A stretch of DNA of 64,000 bases. Source: Ensifer adhaerens. GTDB lineage: Bacteria; Pseudomonadota; Alphaproteobacteria; Rhizobiales; Rhizobiaceae. The DNA lies in the NCBI RefSeq assembly GCF_028993555.1, contig NZ_CP118611.1, positions 1,945,501 to 2,009,500 on the forward strand. Reading direction: 5' to 3'. The position numbers and the translations under genes were made by a program. Below the pieces are notes generated by a model. That model made no database searches and was not told the DNA's origin. It saw nothing but the letters and a program-made list of their open reading frames with translations. Positions 24,233-33,727 of the stretch are shown piece by piece (within the stretch, counting starts at the first letter, position 1; every line of letters starts with the position of its first letter).

Positions 24233-24910
24233 CTAGCCGCGTTGCGAGTCGAGCTGCTCGTGCTCCTTCTCGACCTGCTGCGCCTTAAGGTAGCTCTCGA
24301 TCAGCAGCTGATATTCCGGGAAGATCTTGGTGTAGATTTCTGCCCACTGCTGGGCGTCGTCGCGGTGCCAGGTGCGCTGCAGCTCGGAGGCGACCGCCGC
24401 CATATCCATCGGCACCACGCCGGCCTGGACGACACGGGCCAGCGTGATTTCCTCCGCCATCTTCGAATAGGTGCCCGAAGCGTCGACAACCACGAAGACC
24501 TTGTAGCCGTCATGGACGGCACTGATCGCCGGGAAGGCCATGCAAACGCTGGTGATCGTGCCGGCGATGATCAGCGTCTTGCGGCCGGTTTCCTTCACCG
24601 CGGCGACGAAATCCGGATTGTCCCAGGCGTTGATCTCGCCGCGACGGGCAACGTACCTGGCGTGCGGCGCATTGTTGTGGATTTCCGGGATCAGCGGACC
24701 GTTCGGACCCTGCGGCACGGAAGCCGTGGTAATGACGGGCATCTTTGTCAGCGTCGCCATGCTGGCAAGGGCTGCCGCATGGGCGCGCAGCTTCGGCATC
24801 GGCATATCGTTGACGGTCTGGAACAGGCCGCTCTGGTGGTCGATCAGAAGCATCACGGCGTCATCGGGATCGATGACCGGGCGCTTTCCGTTAAAGTTTG
24901 CAGGTGTCAT
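24233..24910 (-). CDS. Isochorismatase-fold hydrolase (YcaC-like)
   Basis: A 225-residue cysteine hydrolase. D24 (MLLIDHQSGLF) and C123 (AGTITSVCMAFPAISA) are placed as in YcaC, along with the GEINAWDN segment. YcaC relatives form octamers and have poorly defined substrates. The C-terminal extension (EYQLLIESYLKAQQVEKEHEQ) is charged and helical. It is divergent from a LysR gene with 132 bases between the starts, the usual arrangement for a LysR-controlled target. Confidence 0.88.
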   Translation of the reverse strand: MTPANFNGKRPVIDPDDAVMLLIDHQSGLFQTVNDMPMPKLRAHAAALASMATLTKMPVITTASVPQGPNGPLIPEIHNNAPHARYVARRGEINAWDNPDFVAAVKETGRKTLIIAGTITSVCMAFPAISAVHDGYKVFVVVDASGTYSKMAEEITLARVVQAGVVPMDMAAVASELQRTWHRDDAQQWAEIYTKIFPEYQLLIESYLKAQQVEKEHEQLDSQRG

Positions 24911-25012
24911 GGTCTTGCTCCTTGTTGGTTGCGCGACAACCCGTCCGTGGTGGTTGGCGTTGAGGAGAAGATATCCATGCAACAAACCTGGCAGTAGACG
25001 GCAGTATCGGGC

Positions 25013-25034
25013 TATAATGTCCTGAAAACAGGAC
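25013..25034. promoter_or_regulatory. TATAAT box and GTCCTG-AAAA-CAGGAC operator
   Basis: TATAAT at 25013-25018 is followed by a perfect inverted repeat GTCCTG (25019-25024), AAAA, CAGGAC (25029-25034) in the divergent LysR/YcaC intergenic region. It is well placed for autoregulation by the LysR protein that starts at 25043. The factor assignment is inference. Confidence 0.5.
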
Positions 25035-25042
25035 AATTGCCC

Positions 25043-25963
25043 ATGCAGGACCTGAACGATCTCAAGCTGTTTGTCGACGTTGTCGAACAGAACGGCTTTG
25101 CCGCTGCCGCGCGCAAGCTCAACATGCCACGCTCGCGTTTGAGCCGCCGCATCGGCCTTCTGGAAGAGCGTCTTGGGGTGCGGCTGGTGCAGCGCTCGAC
25201 CCGCCATTTCGTCATCACCGAGATCGGCCGGGAATACTACCGGCATTGCCTCGCCATGTTGGTGGAGGCCGAGGCGGCGCAGGAAATGATCGAGCGTATG
25301 CGCTCCGAGCCGCAGGGTGTGGTCCATGTCAGTTGCCCGTCCTCGGTGGTCTATTTCCAGGTCGCGGAAATGATCGCCCGGTTCATGGCAGAATGCCCGA
25401 AGGTCGAGGTCGTGCTCGAAAGCACCAACCGGCGCGTCGACGTGCTGCGCGAAGGCATCGACATCGCTATCCGCGTTCGCTTCCCGCCACTTGAAGAAAG
25501 CGATCTTGCCGTCAAGCGCTTTGCCGAGAGCAGGCAGCGGCTGGTCGCAAGCCCGGCACTGCTTGCGGCGATCGGCAAGCCGCTGGCGGCGGCCGACCTC
25601 GCCGCCTTCCCCAGCCTTGCCTGGGACCCGGATCGCCCCGAACACGACTGGCGGCTGGAGGGGCCCGGCGGAGCGACCGCAATCGTGCGCCATCGGCCGC
25701 GGCTCGTCACAGAAGATATGGTGGCCTTGCGGCTCGCCGCATTGAGCGGCGTCGGCATCTGCCAACTGCCGGAGATGGTGATACGGCAAGACCTGAAGGA
25801 CGGTACGCTCGTCGACGTGCTACCCGGCTGGGCGCCGAGGGCTGGCATCATCCACGCGGCCTTTCCTTCACGTCGGGGTCTGCTCCCTTCGGTGCGTGCC
25901 CTGCTCGATTTTCTGGCCGCCGGATATGCGGAGCTTGCCCGTCTGGATGAGCCCAGAACCTGA
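25043..25963 (+). CDS. LysR-family transcriptional regulator
   Basis: A 306-residue LysR regulator with winged helix at residues 1-60 (DLKLFVDVVEQNGFAAAARKL, then SRLSRRIGLLEERLGVRL) and a substrate-binding domain of the AaeR/DsdC-like group (VSCPSSVVYFQVAEMIARFM). The ATG at 25043 is favoured over the TTG at 25037. It is divergent from the YcaC-like hydrolase gene, its presumed target, with a palindromic site between them. The inducer is unknown. Confidence 0.9.
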   Translation: MQDLNDLKLFVDVVEQNGFAAAARKLNMPRSRLSRRIGLLEERLGVRLVQRSTRHFVITEIGREYYRHCLAMLVEAEAAQEMIERMRSEPQGVVHVSCPSSVVYFQVAEMIARFMAECPKVEVVLESTNRRVDVLREGIDIAIRVRFPPLEESDLAVKRFAESRQRLVASPALLAAIGKPLAAADLAAFPSLAWDPDRPEHDWRLEGPGGATAIVRHRPRLVTEDMVALRLAALSGVGICQLPEMVIRQDLKDGTLVDVLPGWAPRAGIIHAAFPSRRGLLPSVRALLDFLAAGYAELARLDEPRT

Positions 25964-25974
25964 CGGTCGAGCGA

Positions 25975-27204
25975 TTACACTGCGGTATGCTCCCGTGTTT
26001 TCAGGATCGCGGAAAAGCGCGGATCGAAGGTGCGGCTGATCGGCTCTGCGGCTGCCCCGATCGCCACCGCCCAAGGGTCGGTGAAACCGATCTGCAGGCG
26101 CGGCAGTGTCCTGTCGCGCCGCTCGGCGATCGAGGGGAGCAGCGGCATCATCGCCTCGACCAACAGGCGCGCGAGCCCCGGCGGAAGCCCCCCGCACAGG
26201 ATCACCGTCTGCGGGTCGAAGATCGTTTCGAGCGTCTGGACGGCGGCGCGCAGTTCGAAGACCGCGGCATCGAGCCAACGCCGCACCCGCTCGTCCGGGC
26301 CGGCGGCGACCGCGTCGATATGGGCGTAAAGCTCGGGGTCGGCCGGGTCGAGGTCGAGCAGCCTGCAGAGCGAGGCGATCGAGGCGCGGTGTTCGAGCGG
26401 CGTGCGTTCATCCAGCGATGCGCCACGCGGCAGGCTGAGGATCATGCCGATCTCGCCGGCATTGCCATTGGCGCCACGGTAGAGTTCGCCGTTGAGGATC
26501 AGCCCGGCGCCAAGGCCATAGCCGAGATAGATGCAGATGGCATGGTCGACGCCGTGCGCAGCCCCAACCATGCGCTCGGCGGTGGCCGCCGCAGCGGCAT
26601 CGTTCTGCAGGCCGACGTCGAGCCCCGTTCCGGTCGCAAGCGTTTCGAGCAGCGGAAAGTTCTGCCAGGCCGCCATCATCCAGGTATCGTCGTCATCGGC
26701 TTCGATACCGAAGGGACCGGGCATCGCAGCGCCAAGGCCGACGAGGCGGTCTTCCGATTGCGGCGCGATCTCCGTGAGGTCACGGCGGGTCTTCTCGATC
26801 AATTCCAGGATCGTCCGCACGCCAGTCGCCGGCCCGCCGGCCGGCAGATTGGCTTCGCCGCGGGCGAGCACCCGGCCGACGAGATCAACCGCGATCGTTC
26901 GCGTCACATGCCGGTCGATCTGCAAGCCGATTGCAAACGCTCCCTCCGGTACCAGTCGGTATGGGGTCGAGGGCTGACCGCGGCCATTGCGCACCGCCTC
27001 TAGTGATTCGACCAGCCCGTCCTGCTCCAGATCCTCGATGATGTTGGAGACCGTCTGCTTCGTGAGCGCCGTCGCGCGGGCAAGGTCCGCCCGGGACAAT
27101 TGCCCATTCAGCCGCAACGCGTCGATCATGACGCGCCGGTTGTGTGCGCTCGTCCCCTCCTGATTGGTGCCGCTCTTCGCCCGGATCAGGCGCATATCGT
27201 TCAT
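25975..27204 (-). CDS. ROK-family transcriptional repressor
   Basis: A 409-residue NagC/XylR-like ROK protein. A winged helix lies near residues 20-80 (NRRVMIDALRLNGQLSRADL, then LTKQTVSNIIEDL) followed by the ROK sugar-kinase-like domain (GLGAAMPGPFG, YLGYGLGAGLI, GANGNAGEIGMI). The zinc-binding CxCGxxGC motif of enzymatic ROK kinases is absent, consistent with a regulator. It is divergent from the ABC/SIS/PfkB operon, which it most likely represses; the effector is expected to be a sugar or phosphosugar from that pathway. Confidence 0.9.
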   Translation of the reverse strand: MNDMRLIRAKSGTNQEGTSAHNRRVMIDALRLNGQLSRADLARATALTKQTVSNIIEDLEQDGLVESLEAVRNGRGQPSTPYRLVPEGAFAIGLQIDRHVTRTIAVDLVGRVLARGEANLPAGGPATGVRTILELIEKTRRDLTEIAPQSEDRLVGLGAAMPGPFGIEADDDDTWMMAAWQNFPLLETLATGTGLDVGLQNDAAAAATAERMVGAAHGVDHAICIYLGYGLGAGLILNGELYRGANGNAGEIGMILSLPRGASLDERTPLEHRASIASLCRLLDLDPADPELYAHIDAVAAGPDERVRRWLDAAVFELRAAVQTLETIFDPQTVILCGGLPPGLARLLVEAMMPLLPSIAERRDRTLPRLQIGFTDPWAVAIGAAAEPISRTFDPRFSAILKTREHTAV

Positions 27205-27247
27205 CCAAAAACCCCTCTTGACACTGTTAGAATATTGAACAAAAAAT

Positions 27248-27266
27248 AAGTCAAGACAATTGACTT
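27248..27266. promoter_or_regulatory. ROK operator candidate AAGTCAA-N5-TTGACTT
   Basis: A perfect 7-base inverted repeat at 27248-27254 and 27260-27266 in the AT-rich divergent region. The arms contain TTGAC, so it overlaps potential -35 boxes facing both ways, a typical repressor site. Confidence 0.5.
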
Positions 27267-27434
27267 AATGAGGGCCGAAAAGAGCTCCGGGGGAACGAAG
27301 GCGATGGCAATATGCTGTCGCAAGCGCTCCGATTGAAATGTCGATAGCCGCTCCGCACGGGCGGATTTCTCGCATACGGCGGGCCGAGGCGGCACGCCGG
27401 GAAGATCTGAAACGCTTAAGTATTGGAGGTAGGA

Positions 27435-28673
27435 ATGTTGAAATCCATAAGAACCACACTGCTTTGCGCGACCCTTGCCGGCGTATCCTTCGTCGGGCAC
27501 GCGCATGCGGAAACGACGCTCAACGCTCTCTTCATGGCCCAGGCGGCCTATAGCGAGGCGGACGTGCGCGCCATGACGGAGGCCTTCACCAAGGCCAACC
27601 CGGACGTGAAGGTCAATCTCGAGTTCGTTCCCTATGAGGGCCTTCACGACAAGACCGTGCTGGCGCAGGGCTCCGGCGGCGGCTACGACGTCGTGCTCTT
27701 CGACGTTATCTGGCCGGCCGAATATGCCTCCAACAAGGTTCTCGTCGACGTGACCGACCGCATCACCGGCGAGATGAAGTCCGGCGTGTTGCCGGGCGCC
27801 TGGACGACCGTCGAATATGACGGCAAGCGCTATGGCATGCCCTGGATCCTCGACACCAAATATCTGTTCTACAACAAGGAAATCCTGGAGAAGGCCGGCA
27901 TCAAGGCGCCGCCGAAGACCTGGGACGAGCTTGCCGAACAGGCGAAGGTGATCAAGGACAAGGGACTGCTCGCGACCCCGATCGCCTGGAGCTGGTCGCA
28001 GGCCGAAGCCGCGATCTGCGACTACACCACGCTGGTCAGCGCCTATGGCGGCAAGTTCATCGACGGCGGCAAGCCGGCCTTCACCTCGGGCGGCGGCCTC
28101 GATGCGCTCAACTACATGGTGACGAGCTACTCTTCCGGCCTCACCAACCCGAACTCGAAGGAGTTTCTGGAGGAGGACGTGCGCAAGGTGTTCCAGAACG
28201 GCGAAGCCGCATTCGCGCTCAACTGGACCTACATGTACAACCTCGCCAACGATCCGAAGGAAAGCAAGGTTGCCGGAAAGGTCGGCGTCGTGCCGGCGCC
28301 AGGCGTGGCGGGCAAGAGCGAAGTCTCCGCCGTCAATGGTTCGATGGGTCTTGGCATCACCTCGACCAGCAAGAACCCGGACGAGGCCTGGAAGTACATC
28401 GTCTACATGACCTCGCAGCAGACGCAGAATGCCTACGCAAAGCTCAGCCTGCCGATCTGGGCGTCTTCCTACGAGGATGCCAGCGTGACGAAGGGCCAGG
28501 AAGAGCTGATCGGCGCTGCCAAGCTCGGCCTCGCGGCCATGTATCCGCGCCCGACGACCCCGAAGTACCAGGAACTTTCGACTGCCCTTCAGCAAGCGAT
28601 CCAGGAAGCACTGCTCGGCCAGGCTTCGGCTGAGGACGCCCTGAAGACAGCGGCCGAAAACAGCGGCCTCTGA
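27435..28673 (+). CDS. Sugar ABC transporter substrate-binding protein (extracellular family 1)
   Basis: A 412-residue periplasmic binding protein with a signal peptide in the first 25 residues (LCATLAGVSFVGHAHA). The MalE-type fold is supported by YDVVLFDVIWPAEYA, YGMPWILDTKYLFYNKEIL and a C-terminal PTTPKYQEL. The start is ATG 27435 with GGAGG at 27425-27429. It is the first gene of a seven-gene operon: binding protein, two permeases, SIS protein, PfkB kinase, ATPase, D-threonine-aldolase-like enzyme. The neighbouring genes suggest an Amadori compound or amino sugar as ligand; sequence alone does not fix it. Confidence 0.92.
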   Translation: MLKSIRTTLLCATLAGVSFVGHAHAETTLNALFMAQAAYSEADVRAMTEAFTKANPDVKVNLEFVPYEGLHDKTVLAQGSGGGYDVVLFDVIWPAEYASNKVLVDVTDRITGEMKSGVLPGAWTTVEYDGKRYGMPWILDTKYLFYNKEILEKAGIKAPPKTWDELAEQAKVIKDKGLLATPIAWSWSQAEAAICDYTTLVSAYGGKFIDGGKPAFTSGGGLDALNYMVTSYSSGLTNPNSKEFLEEDVRKVFQNGEAAFALNWTYMYNLANDPKESKVAGKVGVVPAPGVAGKSEVSAVNGSMGLGITSTSKNPDEAWKYIVYMTSQQTQNAYAKLSLPIWASSYEDASVTKGQEELIGAAKLGLAAMYPRPTTPKYQELSTALQQAIQEALLGQASAEDALKTAAENSGL

Positions 28674-28687
28674 GCCGCCCTCCCAAG

Positions 28688-28711
28688 CCCCGGGCGGCCA
28701 GCCGCCCGGGG
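28688..28711 (+). terminator. GC-rich hairpin after the binding-protein gene
   Basis: CCCCGGGCGGC at 28688-28698 pairs with 28701-28711, loop 2-4 bases, with no U tract. Such stems after binding-protein genes usually protect or attenuate transcripts so that the binding protein exceeds the permeases. Confidence 0.6.
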
Positions 28712-28853
28712 ACCGCGGGAATTGTGCGGTAGCGCTGGCATTCACGCGCTTTAACACCTTGATTTGGCGCATCATTCGCTTGGATCGATTACGGTCCGGG
28801 ACAATATGCGATAGCATGACGGGGCTCCCTAGACCCGAGAAGGTTTCCATCCT

Positions 28854-29735
28854 ATGTCCGGCACCTGGATAACAACGCGCGCATGGCTGCTCATGCTGCC
28901 GCTGCTGGTGGTGATGATTGCGGTCATCGGCTGGCCGTTGGTCGATACCGTCAGGCTTTCCTTCACCGACGCCAGGCTCGTCGGCACGGAAGGCACGTTC
29001 GTCGGCTTCGACAATTATGCGAAAATGCTCGGCGGCTCGAACTTCCTGCGCGCCTTCGTGACGACGACCTGGTTCGCGGTCGTTTCGGTCACGGCGGAAA
29101 TGGTGATCGGCGTGCTCGCGGCCCTGCTGCTCAACCAGCAATTTCGTGGCCGCACAGCGCTTAGAGCCCTGATGATCCTGCCCTGGGCGCTGCCGACGGT
29201 GGTCAACGCCACCCTCTGGCGGCTGATCTACAACCCGGAATATGGCGCGCTCAACGCCGCCTTGACGCAAATCGGCCTGATCGACAGTTACCGCTCGTGG
29301 CTGGGCGAACCCGGCTCGGCACTGACGGCGCTGATCATCGCCGATTGCTGGAAGAACTTTCCGCTGGTCGCGCTGATTGCGCTTGCCGCCCTTCAGGCCG
29401 TGCCGCGCGACATCACCGCCGCCTCGCTCGTCGATGGCGCCGGGCCTTTCAACCGTTTCCGCTACGTCATCATGCCCTATCTCGCAGGTCCGTTGCTGGT
29501 CGCCCTGGTGCTGCGCACGATCGAGGCCTTCAAGGTGTTCGACCTGATCTGGGTTATGACGCGTGGCGGGCCGGCAAACAGCACCCGCACATTGTCGATC
29601 CTCGTGTACCAGGAAGCCTTCTCCTTCCAGCGGGCGGGGTCGGGCGCATCGCTCGCGCTGATCGTCACGCTGCTCGTCACCGTGCTCGCCGTCGCCTATG
29701 CCGGCCTGGTGCGCAAAGCTGCAGGAGCGTCGTGA
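28854..29735 (+). CDS. Sugar ABC transporter permease (MalF type)
   Basis: A 293-residue permease with six predicted membrane helices (first at residues 8-30, WLLMLPLLVVMIAVIGWPLV) and an EAA loop DITAASLVDGAGPFNRFRYV near 185-205. It pairs with the next gene. It follows the binding-protein gene by 180 bases with a hairpin between, and its stop overlaps the next start by one base (TGATG). Confidence 0.92.
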   Translation: MSGTWITTRAWLLMLPLLVVMIAVIGWPLVDTVRLSFTDARLVGTEGTFVGFDNYAKMLGGSNFLRAFVTTTWFAVVSVTAEMVIGVLAALLLNQQFRGRTALRALMILPWALPTVVNATLWRLIYNPEYGALNAALTQIGLIDSYRSWLGEPGSALTALIIADCWKNFPLVALIALAALQAVPRDITAASLVDGAGPFNRFRYVIMPYLAGPLLVALVLRTIEAFKVFDLIWVMTRGGPANSTRTLSILVYQEAFSFQRAGSGASLALIVTLLVTVLAVAYAGLVRKAAGAS

Positions 29736-30580
29736 TGGAACGTCAGAACCCGGTTTTCACCGCCTTCGTCTACGCCTCGGCACTGCTGCTCGCGGCCATC
29801 ATCCTCGCCCCGATCCTCTGGCTCTTCGTCATGAGCATCTCGTCGGCCGCCGATCTGTCGACCAAGCCGCTCAACTGGTGGCCCAGCGAGATCGACCTGT
29901 CGCGCTATCGGCTGCTCCTGTCGACGATCGAAAACAGCGCCGGCGCCGCCTTCACCGCTTCGCTGTTCAACAGCCTCAAGGTCGCCGGCATGGCAACGCT
30001 GGCGGCAATCGCCGTCGCCATTCCGGCCGCCTGGGCGGTCTCGCGCACGCCCAGCATCTCCTGGTCGCTCTATGGCGTCATCGCCACCTACATGCTGCCG
30101 CCGGTCGCGCTCGCCGTACCGCTTTACATGGGCCTTGCCTATCTCGGGCTTCTGAACTCGGTCTTCGGTCTCGCGCTCGTCTATCTCACCATTCTGGCGC
30201 CATTCACGACCTGGCTGCTGAAATCCGGCTTCGATTCCATTCCGAAGGAGATCGAGAGTGCGGCGATGATCGATGGTGCCCGCCTCGATCAGATCCTCCG
30301 ACTGATCACGCTGCCGCTCGCCGCACCGGTCATGGCAACGTCGGCGCTTTTCGCCTTCCTGCTTGCCTGGGACGAGTTCTTCTACGCGCTGCTCTTCACC
30401 TCGGATCTGCGCGCCAAGACCCTTACGGTTGCCATCTCCGATCTCGCCGGCGGCCGTGTCTCCGATTACGGGCTGATCGCCACAGCCGGGGTGCTCGCCG
30501 CCCTGCCCCCAGTGCTGATCGGCCTTGTCATGCAGCGCGCCCTGATTTCCGGGCTCACCAGCGGCGGTGTCAAAGGATGA
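29735..30580 (+). CDS. Sugar ABC transporter permease (MalG type)
   Basis: A 281-residue partner permease with an EAA loop KEIESAAMIDGARLDQILRL and about six membrane helices. It is translationally coupled to the upstream permease (TGATG) and overlaps the SIS gene start by 4 bases (ATGA). Confidence 0.92.
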   Translation: MERQNPVFTAFVYASALLLAAIILAPILWLFVMSISSAADLSTKPLNWWPSEIDLSRYRLLLSTIENSAGAAFTASLFNSLKVAGMATLAAIAVAIPAAWAVSRTPSISWSLYGVIATYMLPPVALAVPLYMGLAYLGLLNSVFGLALVYLTILAPFTTWLLKSGFDSIPKEIESAAMIDGARLDQILRLITLPLAAPVMATSALFAFLLAWDEFFYALLFTSDLRAKTLTVAISDLAGGRVSDYGLIATAGVLAALPPVLIGLVMQRALISGLTSGGVKG

Positions 30581-31602
30581 CGGCTATGACCAATTCGGAA
30601 CGCCCCGCAGGGCTCATCGCGATCGACCGCGAAATGGCACGTCAGGCCTCGGATGCCGTCGCCTCCGTCGATCAGGCGACAGCACTCGCAGCGAAGATCG
30701 CGGCTTCATTGAAGGCGACCGGAAAGCTGCTGCTGCTCGGCATGGGCGGCTCGCATGCGGTTGGCCGCGCCGTCGAGCCGCTCTATCGTGCCCATGGCAT
30801 CGACGCCGTTGCCCTGCCGCTGTCGGAGCAACTCGGCCAGCCGCTATCTATAAAGGACAAGACAATCCTTGTGACCTCGCAGTCGGGCGAAAGCGCCGAG
30901 GTGCTGCGCTGGTTCAGCGAAACGAATGGCGCAACGCCACACACCTTCGGCCTCACCTTGGAAGAGGGTTCGTTCCTCGCCAAAAACGCACCGTCGCTGG
31001 TCGGCGTTGGCGGAACCGAGAAAGCCTTTGCCGCAACCCGCAGCCTGACGATCAGCTTCGCCCTGCACCTCGCCGTTCTCGCGGCTCTCGGCGATGACCC
31101 GACCGACGCGCTTGATGCGCTGGAAAACCCGCAATCGCCCGACACGTCGGCGGCACTCGAAGCCCTGCACAGCGTCCGCTCCGTCGTCACGTCCGGTCGC
31201 CGGCTGCAGGGCCTCGCCGAAGCGATCGGCCTTGGCCTGACCGAGCTTTCGCGCCTGCCCTGCTTCTCGCTCGAGGGCGGCCAGCTTCGGCACGGGCCGA
31301 TGGAAATGCTCGGCCCATCCGTCGGCGTCGTCCTCTTCCGCGCGGCCGATCCGACTGCCGGCCTCGTAGAAGCCATGGCCATTTCCGCCGCCGAAGCCGG
31401 CTCGCCGGTCATCGTCTTCGATGCCTCCGGCGAGGCCCCCGTCGAAGGCGTCAGCACCATCCCCTTTGCACGCGCCTCCGGCATGGCGGCGATTTTCGCC
31501 ATGCTGCCGGTTGCGCAATCCTTCATGATCGCCTTTGCCACGTCCCGCGTCGAGAATGCCGGCACTCCGGTGCGCTCGACCAAGATCACCCGGAGCGAAT
31601 AA
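30577..31602 (+). CDS. Double-SIS-domain protein (deglycase or aminosugar-phosphate isomerase type)
   Basis: A 341-residue protein related to the isomerase half of GlmS and to FrlB/AgaS. The first SIS motif is LLLGMGGSHAVGRAVEPL with TILVTSQSGESAEVL; the second has LEGGQLRHGPMEMLGPS, typical of the GlmS/FrlB group. In Bacillus, FrlB splits fructosamine 6-phosphates into glucose 6-phosphate and an amino acid, and it travels with FrlONM transporters and the FrlD kinase, as here. A deaminase/isomerase acting on an aminosugar phosphate (AgaS type) is the alternative. Confidence 0.85.
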   Translation: MTAMTNSERPAGLIAIDREMARQASDAVASVDQATALAAKIAASLKATGKLLLLGMGGSHAVGRAVEPLYRAHGIDAVALPLSEQLGQPLSIKDKTILVTSQSGESAEVLRWFSETNGATPHTFGLTLEEGSFLAKNAPSLVGVGGTEKAFAATRSLTISFALHLAVLAALGDDPTDALDALENPQSPDTSAALEALHSVRSVVTSGRRLQGLAEAIGLGLTELSRLPCFSLEGGQLRHGPMEMLGPSVGVVLFRAADPTAGLVEAMAISAAEAGSPVIVFDASGEAPVEGVSTIPFARASGMAAIFAMLPVAQSFMIAFATSRVENAGTPVRSTKITRSE

Positions 31603-31605
31603 ACG

Positions 31606-32541
31606 ATGCGTCCTCTTGCAGTGGTCGGCAATGCCAATGTCGATCTCATTCTCGGACCAGCGGCCCCCTGGCCGAAGGCCGGAACCGAAATCATCGTCGA
31701 TCACGACGAGCTGCGCGTCGGCGGCTGCGCCGGCAACAGCGCGCTCGCCTGGGATTCGCTCGGCGTCGACTACGCGATCGCCGCCAATGTCGGCAACGAC
31801 CAGTTCGGCACCTGGCTGAGGGAGGCGTTTCCGGAGCGGTCCAAATCCTGGCCGGTCGAAAATGTCGGCACCACACTATCCGTCGGCATTACCCATCCCG
31901 ATGGCGAGCGCACCTTCTTCACCACGCGCGGGCACCTGCCGTTGCTCACCTTCGAGGAGGTCCGCGCCATGCTCGACGGCGAGAAACTGCGCGGCGGTTA
32001 CGCGCTTCTGACCGGCTCATTCCTGACCGACGCCCTGACGGCAGACTATGACCGCTTCTTCGACTGGGGCGATACGCACGACATCGCCGTTGCACTTGAT
32101 ACGGGCTGGCCGCTCGACGGCTGGACCGTGGCGAATTGCGCCGCAACGGTCGGCTGGCTCGGCCGCTGCCATCTGGCGCTCTTCAACGAAGTCGAGACGA
32201 CGACGCTGACCGGTCTCTCCGACCCGAGCGAGGCGGCCCACGAACTCCGCAAACACATGCCCGAAGGCGCAATCGTCGTCGTCAAGCGCGGTCCGCACGG
32301 CGCGATCGCCATCGATGCGGAAGGCCGTCTTTCTTCGGCCGCCGCCCCCGCGGTTACCGTCGTCGATACCATCGGCGCCGGTGACGTCTTCAATGCCGGT
32401 TTCCTGGCAGCGCTTGCCGCCGAGATGCCTCTGGAAGCCTGTCTTCGCACCGGCGTCGCCATCGCTTCCGAGGCGATTTCCACCCTGCCGCGCAGCTACG
32501 GCAAACCGCTTTCGTCCTTTCTTCAGGAGACCGGCGCATGA
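31606..32541 (+). CDS. PfkB-family sugar kinase
   Basis: A 311-residue ribokinase-fold kinase. The substrate-end motif is GGCAGNSALAWDSLG near residues 38-53 and the catalytic ATP-side motif is DTIGAGDVFNAGF near 250-262, with the conserved Asp base. Expected to phosphorylate the imported compound before the SIS enzyme acts, as FrlD does for fructoselysine. It starts 3 bases after the SIS stop and overlaps the ATPase gene start (ATGA). Confidence 0.92.
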   Translation: MRPLAVVGNANVDLILGPAAPWPKAGTEIIVDHDELRVGGCAGNSALAWDSLGVDYAIAANVGNDQFGTWLREAFPERSKSWPVENVGTTLSVGITHPDGERTFFTTRGHLPLLTFEEVRAMLDGEKLRGGYALLTGSFLTDALTADYDRFFDWGDTHDIAVALDTGWPLDGWTVANCAATVGWLGRCHLALFNEVETTTLTGLSDPSEAAHELRKHMPEGAIVVVKRGPHGAIAIDAEGRLSSAAAPAVTVVDTIGAGDVFNAGFLAALAAEMPLEACLRTGVAIASEAISTLPRSYGKPLSSFLQETGA

Positions 32542-33623
32542 GCGCTCTTGCCATAGAGAACATTCACAAGCGCTACGGCGAGGTCGAGACGCTGAAGGGG
32601 ATCGACATCGATCTCGATAGCGGCGAGTTCCTGGTGCTGCTCGGCTCATCCGGCTGCGGCAAGTCGACCCTGCTCAACATCATCGCCGGACTTGCCGAGC
32701 CGAGTGGCGGCGACATCCGCATCGGCGATCGCTCCATTCTCGGCGCCCATCCGAAGGACCGCGACATCGCCATGGTGTTTCAATCCTATGCGCTCTACCC
32801 CAACATGAGCGTCGCTCGGAACATCGGCTTCGGGTTGGAGATGCGCAAGGTTCCGAACGCCGAGCGTGAGAAGGCAGTCAAGGAAACGGCGAAACTGCTG
32901 CAGATCGAAAACCTGCTCGAGCGCAAGCCGAGCCAGCTTTCCGGCGGCCAGCGCCAGCGCGTCGCCATTGGCCGGGCGCTGGTGCGCAATCCGCAGGTCT
33001 TCCTCTTCGACGAACCGCTCTCCAACCTCGACGCGAAGCTGCGCATGGAGATGCGCACCGAGCTCAAGCGCCTGCACCAGATGCTGAAGACCACGGTCGT
33101 CTACGTCACCCACGACCAGATCGAGGCGATGACACTCGCGACCCGCATCGCGGTCATGCGCGACGGGCGGATCGAGCAGCTCGGCACGCCAGAAGAGATC
33201 TACGACCGCCCGGCCACACTCTATGTCGCCGGCTTCGTCGGCTCGCCGCCGATGAACATCCTGGAGGCGACCGTTGTCGAAGGTCAGTTGAAAATCGCCG
33301 GTGACGGCCAGGCGATCGCCCTGCCGTCACGCCTCCGCAACGTTGTCTCCGATGGCCAGCGCGTCAAGGCTGGTGTTCGCCCGGAAGCGCTGCGACTTGT
33401 CGCTGGTGACGAGCCCACGCCGCAGTTCAAGGCCCGCGTCGAGGTCGTCGAATTGACCGGCCCCGAACTCGTCACGACTGCGCGGATCGGCGACCAGCGC
33501 ATCACCGCCTGCCTGCCACCGCGCAGTTCGGTCCTGTCGGGCGAAGAGCGTACCTTCACCATCGAGGCGGATGCCCTTCATCTCTTCGATCCCGACACCG
33601 GCCGGTCGCTGGCGAAAGACTGA
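32538..33623 (+). CDS. Sugar ABC transporter ATPase (MalK/UgpC type)
   Basis: A 361-residue ATPase: Walker A GSSGCGKST near residue 37, signature LSGGQRQRVAIGRALVR, Walker B VFLFDEPLSNLDAKL, and a C-terminal TOBE region for regulation. It completes the transporter with the two upstream permeases. Bacillus frl loci use a shared ATPase, so a dedicated one here is a difference. It lies between the kinase and the D-threonine-aldolase-like gene. Confidence 0.94.
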   Translation: MSALAIENIHKRYGEVETLKGIDIDLDSGEFLVLLGSSGCGKSTLLNIIAGLAEPSGGDIRIGDRSILGAHPKDRDIAMVFQSYALYPNMSVARNIGFGLEMRKVPNAEREKAVKETAKLLQIENLLERKPSQLSGGQRQRVAIGRALVRNPQVFLFDEPLSNLDAKLRMEMRTELKRLHQMLKTTVVYVTHDQIEAMTLATRIAVMRDGRIEQLGTPEEIYDRPATLYVAGFVGSPPMNILEATVVEGQLKIAGDGQAIALPSRLRNVVSDGQRVKAGVRPEALRLVAGDEPTPQFKARVEVVELTGPELVTTARIGDQRITACLPPRSSVLSGEERTFTIEADALHLFDPDTGRSLAKD

Positions 33624-33727
33624 GGGTGCGGGCGGGCGACGACCGGGATTGCTTTAGCAACGCCTTTTCCTTCCTGTGAGAATCGTTCATCACAGGTTGT
33701 CCCGCGCGAGAAGAGGAAGTGACCGCG

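Noticed and set aside
27201..29270. Long minus-strand frame (689 codons) opposite the binding-protein and permease genes
   Set aside because: His/Arg/Gly-rich antisense shadow; the plus-strand genes have clear domains and ribosome-binding sites.
33673..33696. CRP-like palindrome TGTGA...TCACA before the D-threonine-aldolase-like gene
   Set aside because: The spacer is 10 bases instead of 6, so it does not match a CRP site; it may only be a small hairpin.
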